NCBI GenBank assembly: GCA_002418865.1
Contig: DIEY01000045.1
Location: 69,184 to 85,675, forward strand
Source of the DNA: Bacteroidales bacterium UBA5762
GTDB lineage: Bacteria; Bacteroidota; Bacteroidia; Bacteroidales; TTA-H9
DNA: 16,492 bases
Direction of reading: 5' to 3'
Part shown: piece after piece, positions 6,377-13,521 of the stretch
How positions within the stretch are numbered: position 1 is the first letter of the stretch
Layout: every line of letters starts with the position of its first letter
The notes under the pieces: generated by a model
What the model was told of the DNA's origin: nothing
The model's database searches: none
Seen by the model: the letters and a program-made list of their open reading frames with translations, nothing else
Position numbers and translations under genes: made by a program

Positions 6377-8296
6377 TTATTTATAACTACGTTGAGTTGG
6401 TTTCACAAATTCATATTTTAATTCTTCTTTATGCAGAATAGGTTCTTTATCCTCACCAGTATATTCCCAGGCAGCCACATACATAAATTCCTCATCATTA
6501 CGAAGTGGTTCGCCATCTTCGGTTTGATATTCTTCACGGAAATGTGCTCCACATGATTCTTTTCTATTTAACGCATCATGTAATATAAGTCTTGCCATTT
6601 CAAAAGAATCAGCTACACGCAAAGCCCTTTCAAGAGTTTGGTTAATATTATGTTTAGAACCAGTAATTTTTAAGTCTTTGTAAAATTGTTCTTCAAGCTC
6701 TGACACTTCTTTCAGACCTTGTTTTAATCCCTGTTCATTTCTAACCATTCCTGCATAATTCCACATTATTTTACCTAATTCTTTATGAAAAGTCAAGGGT
6801 GTAGTTTTACCTTTAATATTCATCAATCTATCAATTCTATCCATCACCTCTTTTTCAGATTTTTGAAATTCAGGATCATCAAGGGATAAAGGTTTAATAT
6901 TGATTTTATCTGCAAGATAATCACTAATGGTATAGGGCAGAATAAAATATCCATCCGTACAGCCTTGCAATAGTGAAGAAGCGCCAAGTCGGTTAGCACC
7001 ATGGTCTGAGAAGTTGGCTTCACCAATAGCAAATAAACCAGGAATGGTTGTCATAAGATTATAGTCAACCCAGAGACCTCCCATTGTGTAATGGCCAGCA
7101 GGATAAATTTTCATAGGTTGTTCGTAAGGATTTTCGCCTGTGATTTTTTGATAGAGATCAAATAAATTTCCATATTTTGATTTAATCGCTTTAATGCCTT
7201 GTTCTTTTATGGCATCAGAGAAATCAAGATAAACGGCATAACCAGTGCTACCTACTCCATATCCAGCATCGCAACGTTCTTTTATTGCACGAGAAGAAAC
7301 ATCACGTGGAACCAAATTTCCATACGCAGGATACCTACGTTCTAAAAAGTAATCTCTTTCGTTAATAGGAATATCCAGAGGATTTCGTTTATCACCTTTT
7401 TCTTTTGGCACCCATACTCTACCATCATTCCGTAAGGATTCTGACATTAAAGTAAGTTTTGATTGGTATGGATTTAATTGTGGAATACTGGTAGGGTGAA
7501 TCTGAATAAAACTAGGATTAGCAAGGAATGCGCCTTTTTTATAGGCTGTATAAGCTGCCGATCCACTTGAATTAACAGCAAGGGTAGAAAGAAAATAGAT
7601 GGTCCCATATCCACCAGTAGCAAGCACAACAGCATGAGCAGAATATTTTTCAATATTTCCATTTAATAGGTTTCTGCAAATAATACCCTGAGCCCTTCCA
7701 TCTTTTACGACAATATCCAGCATTTGTCTGCGGGGATACATAGTAACATTTCCTTTAGCAATTTGTCTTTTTAGAGAGGCATAAGTTCCAAGCAATACTT
7801 GTTGTCCTGTTTGTCCTTGTGCGTAAAAAGTTCTGGATACTTGTACTCCACCAAATGAACGAGTTGCCAGTGTTCCACCATATTCTCGAGCAAAAGGAAC
7901 ACCTTGGGCTGTAAGTTGGTCAATAACATTATTACTTAATTCAGCACAACGATATACATTTGCTTCTCTTGCTCTAAAATCACCCCCTTTTATCATATCA
8001 TAAAACAATCTGTAATCGGAATCATTATCATTACGATAATTTTTAGCTGCATTGATGCCTCCCTGAGCAGCAACAGAATGTGCTCTTCGTGCGCTATCTT
8101 GATAACAGAATGATTTGACTTTATATCCCAGTTCCCCAAGACTAGCAGCAGCAGAAGCACCAGCAATGCCAGTGCCAACTACAATGATCTCTATCTTTTT
8201 CTTGTTAGCAGGGCTTACTAATTTTAGCGAATTTTTGTGATTTGTCCATTTATCTGCAAGTGGACCTTCTGGGATTTTTGAATTTAATTCAATCAT
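6377..8296 (-). CDS. sdhA: Succinate dehydrogenase/fumarate reductase flavoprotein subunit
   Basis: The catalytic subunit that interconverts succinate and fumarate with covalently bound FAD. In 639 residues it shows the dinucleotide-binding GTGIAGA at 41-47 and RAHSVAAQGG at 71-80, with His73 as the expected FAD attachment site. It also has QIHPTSIP at 265-272 (substrate-binding His267), PRDVSSRAI at 330-338 with the catalytic Arg of this family, GHYTMGGLWVD at 401-411, and the second FAD stretch FAIGEANFSDHGANRLGASS at 422-441. The subunit is full length and has the long form typical of the Wolinella/Bacteroides-like enzymes with a diheme cytochrome. It starts 17 bases after sdhC ends. It has no promoter of its own that I can see. 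Confidence 0.97.
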   Translation of the reverse strand: MIELNSKIPEGPLADKWTNHKNSLKLVSPANKKKIEIIVVGTGIAGASAAASLGELGYKVKSFCYQDSARRAHSVAAQGGINAAKNYRNDNDSDYRLFYDMIKGGDFRAREANVYRCAELSNNVIDQLTAQGVPFAREYGGTLATRSFGGVQVSRTFYAQGQTGQQVLLGTYASLKRQIAKGNVTMYPRRQMLDIVVKDGRAQGIICRNLLNGNIEKYSAHAVVLATGGYGTIYFLSTLAVNSSGSAAYTAYKKGAFLANPSFIQIHPTSIPQLNPYQSKLTLMSESLRNDGRVWVPKEKGDKRNPLDIPINERDYFLERRYPAYGNLVPRDVSSRAIKERCDAGYGVGSTGYAVYLDFSDAIKEQGIKAIKSKYGNLFDLYQKITGENPYEQPMKIYPAGHYTMGGLWVDYNLMTTIPGLFAIGEANFSDHGANRLGASSLLQGCTDGYFILPYTISDYLADKINIKPLSLDDPEFQKSEKEVMDRIDRLMNIKGKTTPLTFHKELGKIMWNYAGMVRNEQGLKQGLKEVSELEEQFYKDLKITGSKHNINQTLERALRVADSFEMARLILHDALNRKESCGAHFREEYQTEDGEPLRNDEEFMYVAAWEYTGEDKEPILHKEELKYEFVKPTQRSYK

Positions 8297-8313
8297 AATG
8301 AAATTTTGTTAGG

Positions 8314-9018
8314 TTAAATTATTGACTTTATAAAAACAAAAAGTGGGATAAAAGCAAAACCACCACCTAAAATAACACTGATAATTACGCCAATTACATT
8401 TAGGATTTTACGCCATTTGCGATTGCTCCATCCTAATGTTTGGAATGCCGACCAAACACCATGATAAAGATGCAAACCTAAAGCAACAGCGCCTATAACA
8501 TAAATCAATACATACCACCATGTTGTAAATCTTGTTGTAACGAGTGCATAAACATTTTTAATTTCGCTACTGAGTATTGTTGGCTGCTCAAGCAATGGAC
8601 TACCAGTATATCTTATTTTCCAAAAGAAATTGATAAGATGAATAACAAGGAAAGTGAGAATTACTGTACCTAAAATATACATATTCCTTGATTGCCAATT
8701 TGTTGAAGCACATGTGTCATATTTTTTATATCTTCTCAATCCTGGATAATTAATATCTCGCTTCAACTGATTTTGTAAAGTAATAAGAGATGCGAATAAA
8801 ATATGCAAAATAACTCCTATGGCAAGGATTGGTTCAATAATTTTAATAATGGGATTTGTCGCCATAAAATGTGCAGCCTTATTAAACAATGCACCAGTGT
8901 CATCAATTATGATCATTGAATTGACAGTAAGATGCACAATGAGAAATAGTATCAGGAACATTCCTGTGACACTCATTACAAATTTTTTCCCAATAGATGA
9001 TACAAAAAAGTTGCTCAT
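8314..9018 (-). CDS. sdhC: Succinate dehydrogenase/fumarate reductase cytochrome b subunit
   Basis: The five-helix membrane anchor that binds two b hemes and exchanges electrons with the quinone pool (Bacteroides and Wolinella relatives use menaquinone). The 234-residue product has helices near 11-35, 60-82, 112-133, 163-184 and 203-232. Candidate axial heme ligands are His29, His72, His127 and His183 (His186 lies close by). There is no separate SdhD, as expected for this single-anchor type. It is the first gene of the operon. Only 18 bases separate it from the stop of the chimeric ORF upstream, and I see no TAnnTTTG promoter in that gap, so it is probably transcribed from farther upstream. 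Confidence 0.94.
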   Translation of the reverse strand: MSNFFVSSIGKKFVMSVTGMFLILFLIVHLTVNSMIIIDDTGALFNKAAHFMATNPIIKIIEPILAIGVILHILFASLITLQNQLKRDINYPGLRRYKKYDTCASTNWQSRNMYILGTVILTFLVIHLINFFWKIRYTGSPLLEQPTILSSEIKNVYALVTTRFTTWWYVLIYVIGAVALGLHLYHGVWSAFQTLGWSNRKWRKILNVIGVIISVILGGGFAFIPLFVFIKSII

Positions 9019-9036
9019 AGTTAAAATTTAATAAAA

Positions 9037-10050
9037 TTAAATTAATTTTTTGATTTTCATTCTTTTTCTGCTCTCAACAGGTAAGTCATTGCCTTTATAA
9101 TTATCAAATGCAACAAAAGGCATATTATTCATTTCAATTTTACGAACTGCTTCGGCACCAAGCTCAGAATTAGCAATATCTTTTGGCTTAATGATACATT
9201 CTGATATCAATCCCACAGCATCTCCATTTGTAATAAAGTGAATAGCTTTATTTTTGTTTTGATGTTCAATTACCTGTGTAAATCTGCTGCCTCCTCCGAT
9301 CATTCCTTTGTTTCTTGATTTCAATACATATTCAACATCAGAATCCATCTTCTCCCTTGCAGTAATATTAGCAGAGCCATTCATCCGACTTGGTTTTTCC
9401 GGCTTAGAAGCGAAATAATACACTACATCCTGTTTTTTGTTTCTGCTTGCTTTTAATAATCCAAATCCTTTGAATGCTGAGATGGATGTATTAAAATGAT
9501 TTTTCTGCGTCGCGACTATTCGTCTAAGCGATTTTGAAAAAGAAGCATTACGCTTTATCAATTTGTAATATTCCTCTATTTCCCTCCGATTATTATAGAT
9601 GGTAGTGATTTGTTTGTAAGATAAATTTAAATCGATAGGAGCCAAATTGGAGGCAACGATATCATTTTCGTTTTTGAAGACTTGGCAAGTGATAAGCAGT
9701 GCAGAATTGAGCTGCTTTATGTAAACCACCGCAATGCGCCCCCCTGGCTTGATGGACGTGAGGCTTGTATAATGACCCTTCATTATTAACTCATTCTCAT
9801 CTAGGTAGGGCTTGGCTTCTTTGTTTTTATCCATTATTAGCACGGCATCTTTGCTTTGTGTCTGAGGGCAAATGGGCTTTGCACTTTTGTAAAAATATTT
9901 TTTATTCATATAGCCGTTCGCTAAAAGACCAGTGAAATCGCCATGACTAATAGTTCCATCCATCATGGAAGATAATCCTGTATAAGTAACTTGTCCCTGA
10001 TTCATTATCAGCGATTCACAATATAGTTCGGATGGATTATCAATATTCAT
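9037..10050 (-). CDS. Chimeric ORF: deleted DDE transposase plus unknown C-terminal half
   Basis: A 337-codon open frame made of two unlike parts. Residues about 10-205 resemble an IS4-superfamily DDE transposase: SSMMDGTISHGDFTGLLANG at 27-46, DAVLIMDK at 68-75 with a first catalytic-type Asp74, PYLDENELI at 81-89, and QITTIYNNRREIEEYYKLIK at 147-166 with the last catalytic Glu. The middle is missing: after DENELI the usual WHYDH motif and the block with the second Asp are absent, and the text jumps to the pre-Glu strand. The conserved Trp of the YxxRW motif is Arg. It cannot be an active transposase. Residues about 206-337 (KSRNKGMIGGGSRF, IKPKDIANSELGAEAVRKIE, MPFVAFDNYKGND) are unrelated to it and unrecognised. 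A promoter lies at the ATG, so Met16 (10005) may be the real start. It ends 18 bases before sdhC. Confidence 0.65.
   Translation of the reverse strand: MNIDNPSELYCESLIMNQGQVTYTGLSSMMDGTISHGDFTGLLANGYMNKKYFYKSAKPICPQTQSKDAVLIMDKNKEAKPYLDENELIMKGHYTSLTSIKPGGRIAVVYIKQLNSALLITCQVFKNENDIVASNLAPIDLNLSYKQITTIYNNRREIEEYYKLIKRNASFSKSLRRIVATQKNHFNTSISAFKGFGLLKASRNKKQDVVYYFASKPEKPSRMNGSANITAREKMDSDVEYVLKSRNKGMIGGGSRFTQVIEHQNKNKAIHFITNGDAVGLISECIIKPKDIANSELGAEAVRKIEMNNMPFVAFDNYKGNDLPVESRKRMKIKKLI
9430..10050 (-). mobile_element. Insertion-sequence remnant upstream of sdhC
   Basis: The transposase-like part of the chimeric ORF marks a decayed insertion sequence. No terminal inverted repeats or target duplication could be found by eye around it, so its ends are only approximate. 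The internal deletion removed roughly the central third of the transposase while keeping the frame open. Confidence 0.5.
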
Positions 10051-10054
10051 ATCA

Positions 10055-10084
10055 CAAAAGTAACATTAATTTTTTTATAAGCAA
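10055..10084 (-). promoter_or_regulatory. Promoter for the chimeric ORF and probably sdhCAB
   Basis: Read on the minus strand, TTG (10084-10082) is followed after exactly 19 bases by TACTTTTG (10062-10055), a full Bacteroidota promoter. Transcription would start about 10048-10051, on top of the ATG at 10050. So either the mRNA is leaderless or translation begins at the in-frame ATG at 10005. No other promoter is evident before sdhC. Confidence 0.65.
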
Positions 10085-10208
10085 AAAGTTGCATTTATTA
10101 ATTTGAATTTAGCAATCAAATAATCCTTCGGCTAATAATCCTTTTGTAATGCGTAAGAAGAAATAAGGCAAAAGTTATTGATGATGAGGAGGATTTTCAA
10201 ACTATTGC

Positions 10209-11528
10209 TCATGTATGGGTTTTTGTAAAAAGGAAAGAAAAATCACTGCGTCGAAGAAGGAAAGCCCTCCAGGTATAGCCTGACATTTTTCTAAAAAGAT
10301 AGATTTGGCAGGCCAAGGAAGAAAGATAAGAAAATGAAGTTACTAATCCAGCAGCCATGAGCCCGTATTTTGGAATAAATAGGTAACCAGTAGCAATTAA
10401 AGTAATTAAACCTATTCCTGAGCCAATAATGTTGTAATGAGGTTTTCCGGTTCCTGAAAATAAATGGCTAAAGATCATTCCAGAAGCTATGGCCAAAATT
10501 CCAGGAGAAAGGGTAAGAATTATCCACTTGATGTCGGGGAAACCTTTGCCTAATAAAAATTCGAAAAATCCAGCCGGAAGAAGTAGCAATATGAGGATGC
10601 CTGCAAGAGTAATAAGAAAACTCAATTTAAAAAGAGCTACTGCCATGCGATACGACTTTTGTTCGTCGGTTTCATTTGAAATTCTTGAGTATTCTACCAA
10701 TGCTATACTTTTGGCAGCAAGCCATATTCCTTCCGAGAGTTTTACTCCTGCATCGAAGCGTCCTAAAGTGCCTGCTCCAAAAAATTTTTTCAATAAAAAA
10801 TAACTAAAGCGATAATTCAGGGTTTGCAGTAAACCCGCTATCTGTATAGAACCACCTAAACGCACGATTTCCTTAATTAAAGAGGTTAATCCCTCGATTG
10901 CAGTTATCTTCAATGAAGGAAAAATCATGATATAAGTAAGTAGAAAGCAAGCCCCGAAAGCCAGATATAAGGAATAAACGAAGCCATCCACTGTTCGTTC
11001 ATTCGCTATAAAAAAGAAATAGAACAAACCCAGTGCATTTAATATGGATTGCAACAGGCTGCTCCAATTGTATGCTTTTACTCTTTCATGGCCCAGCAGT
11101 AACATTTGCTGAATATTGATGAGTGAGGCCAATAGGGATAGAAAAAGTACATTATAAACATGTTCGGCTGGAATAGTTCTGGTTAAGGACATAATTACAG
11201 TTCCAATGGACGCTGAAATAAGCGCCCAAAGCGCCGACAACAAGTAAAGGTGAAAATTGTCATATCGCGAGGCCAAATAAACCAAGGCAGAACCTCCAAT
11301 CACATTACTTATATTCTGAATAATAGCAATACCCACTACTATCAAGGAGATGATGCCTAAACCTTGAGGACCCAATACCCTGGCATTCATACTTAGGATA
11401 ACAAGGCTGGCAAGAGCAATAATAAGCCTCGCTAAGGTTGTCCCTGCAATCTTTTTTAACATCCATCCATTGGCTTTAAGTGGCAAATATAAATCAGATA
11501 ATCGAGTCATCTTGATGAGCTCAATCAT
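10209..11528 (-). CDS. Polysaccharide flippase (Wzx/oligosaccharide flippase family)
   Basis: A 439-residue membrane protein with about 12 to 14 hydrophobic helices, of the polysaccharide-transport branch of the MOP superfamily. Such proteins flip undecaprenyl-linked oligosaccharides across the inner membrane. The N-terminal helix carries the family's typical VLGPQGLGIISL stretch near 51-62 after a basic segment (MLKKIAGTTLARLI), and the second half repeats the pattern with FFGAGTLGRFDAGVKLSEG near 240-258. ATG 11528 is used here; ATG 11510 (MTRLSDL) is equally plausible. No glycosyltransferase or polymerase gene is adjacent, so it is an orphan in this window. The substrate is unknown. It is divergent from the secreted-protein gene, and I see no clear -7 element for it. 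Confidence 0.9.
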   Translation of the reverse strand: MIELIKMTRLSDLYLPLKANGWMLKKIAGTTLARLIIALASLVILSMNARVLGPQGLGIISLIVVGIAIIQNISNVIGGSALVYLASRYDNFHLYLLSALWALISASIGTVIMSLTRTIPAEHVYNVLFLSLLASLINIQQMLLLGHERVKAYNWSSLLQSILNALGLFYFFFIANERTVDGFVYSLYLAFGACFLLTYIMIFPSLKITAIEGLTSLIKEIVRLGGSIQIAGLLQTLNYRFSYFLLKKFFGAGTLGRFDAGVKLSEGIWLAAKSIALVEYSRISNETDEQKSYRMAVALFKLSFLITLAGILILLLLPAGFFEFLLGKGFPDIKWIILTLSPGILAIASGMIFSHLFSGTGKPHYNIIGSGIGLITLIATGYLFIPKYGLMAAGLVTSFSYLSSLACQIYLFRKMSGYTWRAFLLRRSDFSFLFTKTHT

Positions 11529-11554
11529 CGAAGATGGCTTTAATGTTTAAAGAG

Positions 11555-11562
11555 TAAATTTG
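11555..11562 (+). promoter_or_regulatory. Candidate -7 element for the secreted protein-queE pair
   Basis: TAAATTTG fits TAnnTTTG. No TTG stands at the -33 position, so the match is partial. The transcript would start near 11568, leaving a leader of about 85 bases to ATG 11655. Confidence 0.35.
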
Positions 11563-11654
11563 CCAAAAAATCTGACTGCCATAAAACATGTTCAATTATT
11601 ATGATGTTTAAGTTTATAATTTTTGAAATATCTAAAATTACAAAAATACGTTCG

Positions 11655-12833
11655 ATGTTCAGGTTATATAATTTGACACTTGTGTTGAGCCTGTTGGTTT
11701 CATTTCAACTTATGGCTCAGAATGAGGATATGAGTTTCCCCGTTAGAACACAGTATTACAATCCACCTATACATATTCGCAAACTTCCATCTACCTTAAG
11801 CGAAACTTCTGGCTTGATTTACTATAATGGCTTATTTTGGACTCACAACGACAGCGGTGGTGAGCCCGAAATCTACGGAATAGATACTTTAAAAGGAAAG
11901 ATCGTCCAAACTATTCATCTGAATGCTACCAACATAGACTGGGAAGACATTGCCCAAGATGATGACTATATTTTTATTGGCGATTTTGGAAATAACATGG
12001 GCACCCGCAACGATTTATGCATCTACAGAATTGAAAAAAAACAAATACCTCTCCAAGGCGATGTAAGTCTTACACCCGAAGTGATTCGTTTTAAATGGGA
12101 TAAATCTGCTGAGATGAGTTTCTCAAACCGTAAAACAAATTTTGATTGTGAAGCCATGTTTTGTTTGCATGATCGTTTGATACTTCTTACGAAAAATTGG
12201 GGCAATCAGCGAACTTCGATTTACTCTCTGCCCAAAGTCCCAGGGGATTATTCACCGATATTTTTGCTCGATTTCAATGCCGATGGAATGATTACAGGAG
12301 CTGATTTTCTCGAAATTGATGAAACCTTGGCCCTGAGTGGATATAAAAATTATGTTCCTTTTGTGTGGCTTATTAAAAATTTTCAAACCATCGATACCAA
12401 AGGATGGACTGCTCTTAGGCTGGAGCTTGACGACAGGGCGGCTTCTCAAACCGAAGGTATTTGTTTTGGCCCTGGTAAATCTCTTTATCTCTCGAGCGAA
12501 GCTACAGCCTTTTATCCTGCTTTAATTTTTAAACTCGATTATCCTTCTCTCTCTTCTCATCTGCCCCTCAGAGGTGAAGATATATTCTCTTACCAATATG
12601 CCTTCGATAATGATCAACTTAGGATAATGACTTCTTGTAAGAAAATTAAAAATTATAAAGTTCAGATTTTTGACAATAAGGGAAACCTTTTAAAAGAATG
12701 GAAGATGAAATGTACGGGGAATGCCGATATCAATGTTTGGTCTATTCAGGAATCGAGCAAAAAACTGATTCTCAGGATAAAAGGAGATAAATATGAAGTA
12801 ACTTCCGTTCTTGATGCTGATTTTTTACGATAG
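11655..12833 (+). CDS. Secreted protein of unknown function, propeller-like
   Basis: A 392-residue exported protein that I cannot assign to a function. Starting at ATG 11655 gives a clean signal peptide (MFRLYNLTLVLSLLVSFQLM, then cleavage likely at AQ); the in-frame ATG at 11601 would put 18 extra residues before it, so I prefer the internal start. The mature part has SETSGLIYYNG near 49-59, HNDSGGEPEIYGID near 64-77, NIDWEDIA near 93-100 and IGDFGNN near 108-114. These look like blades of a WD/YncE-like beta-propeller, as seen in many uncharacterised Bacteroidota proteins. The last 60 residues (VQIFDNKGNLLKEW to the end) resemble a short type IX secretion sorting domain, but the match is weak. 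It is followed six bases later by queE, so the two are probably co-transcribed. Confidence 0.75.
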   Translation: MFRLYNLTLVLSLLVSFQLMAQNEDMSFPVRTQYYNPPIHIRKLPSTLSETSGLIYYNGLFWTHNDSGGEPEIYGIDTLKGKIVQTIHLNATNIDWEDIAQDDDYIFIGDFGNNMGTRNDLCIYRIEKKQIPLQGDVSLTPEVIRFKWDKSAEMSFSNRKTNFDCEAMFCLHDRLILLTKNWGNQRTSIYSLPKVPGDYSPIFLLDFNADGMITGADFLEIDETLALSGYKNYVPFVWLIKNFQTIDTKGWTALRLELDDRAASQTEGICFGPGKSLYLSSEATAFYPALIFKLDYPSLSSHLPLRGEDIFSYQYAFDNDQLRIMTSCKKIKNYKVQIFDNKGNLLKEWKMKCTGNADINVWSIQESSKKLILRIKGDKYEVTSVLDADFLR

Positions 12834-12839
12834 GAATTT

Positions 12840-13463
12840 ATGAATGAAGATTTACTCGATAAAGGCATTGAGCTTCCTATCATGGAAGAGTTTTACACCT
12901 TGCAGGGCGAAGGCATTCAAACTGGGCGGGCAGCTTATTTTGTTCGATTAGGTGGTTGTGATATAGCCTGCGAATGGTGCGACACTAAAGAAAGCTGGAA
13001 TTCTAACCTTTTCCCACCAAAAAATGTGGACGATTTGCTATTACGTATAATGGCTGCAAAGCCTCAGTCGGTTGTGGTTACTGGAGGAGAACCCTTAAAC
13101 TGGAATCTCGATTATCTCTGCCAGAAATTAAAAGAAAATAATATTCGTACTTTTCTTGAAACCTCCGGATCGCAGCCACTCTCAGGCTTATGGGACTGGA
13201 TATGCGTTTCACCTAAAAAAAGTTCTCCTCCACTCGATGATCTACTTGATAAAGCCGACGAATTGAAAGTCATTGTTCATGATCAGACCGATTTTACCTG
13301 GGCCGAAGAAAATGCCTCAAAAGTTCGGCCAGATTGTTATTTGCTACTTCAGCCCGAATGGAGCCAGCGTCTACAAATAACACCTGTCATCATTGATTAT
13401 ATCAAGAAATTTCCACAATGGCGACTAAGCCTTCAAGCACATAAATTTCTCAAAATCCCTTAA
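12840..13463 (+). CDS. queE: 7-carboxy-7-deazaguanine synthase
   Basis: A radical SAM enzyme that rearranges 6-carboxy-5,6,7,8-tetrahydropterin to 7-carboxy-7-deazaguanine, the precursor of preQ0 and queuosine. In 207 residues it shows EEFYTLQGEGIQTGRAAYFV at 16-35, a standard CxxxCxxC cluster (Cys40, Cys44, Cys47) binding [4Fe-4S], WCDTKESW at 46-53, TGGEP at 81-85 (SAM-binding GGE motif) and the usual C-terminal LSLQAHKFLKIP. Length fits the short form of the family. ATG 12840 is six bases after the stop of the secreted-protein gene, suggesting coupled expression, although no functional link between them is known. The other queuosine genes (queC, queD, queF) are not in the window. Confidence 0.95.
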   Translation: MNEDLLDKGIELPIMEEFYTLQGEGIQTGRAAYFVRLGGCDIACEWCDTKESWNSNLFPPKNVDDLLLRIMAAKPQSVVVTGGEPLNWNLDYLCQKLKENNIRTFLETSGSQPLSGLWDWICVSPKKSSPPLDDLLDKADELKVIVHDQTDFTWAEENASKVRPDCYLLLQPEWSQRLQITPVIIDYIKKFPQWRLSLQAHKFLKIP

Positions 13464-13521
13464 AACATTTTTATCAATAAATTTTTAATCTTATTATCAT
13501 AAAGACCTTCAACATTGATTC
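13464..13521. other. Convergent spacer between queE and the TonB receptor
   Basis: A 58-base AT-rich gap between convergent genes. Runs of A and T could serve as transcription stop signals in both directions, but no strong hairpin is visible. Confidence 0.3.

Noticed and set aside
10148..10279. Plus-strand frame with protein-like text (VIDDEEDFQTIAHVWVFVKR)
   Set aside because: It has no ATG, starts right after a stop, and more than half of it overlaps the end of the flippase gene on the other strand. It may be a tiny relic but cannot be supported.
1776..11528. rfbC and the flippase as one surface-polysaccharide cluster
   Set aside because: They are about 8 kb apart, with energy genes between them and no glycosyltransferase, polymerase or other rhamnose genes in the window.
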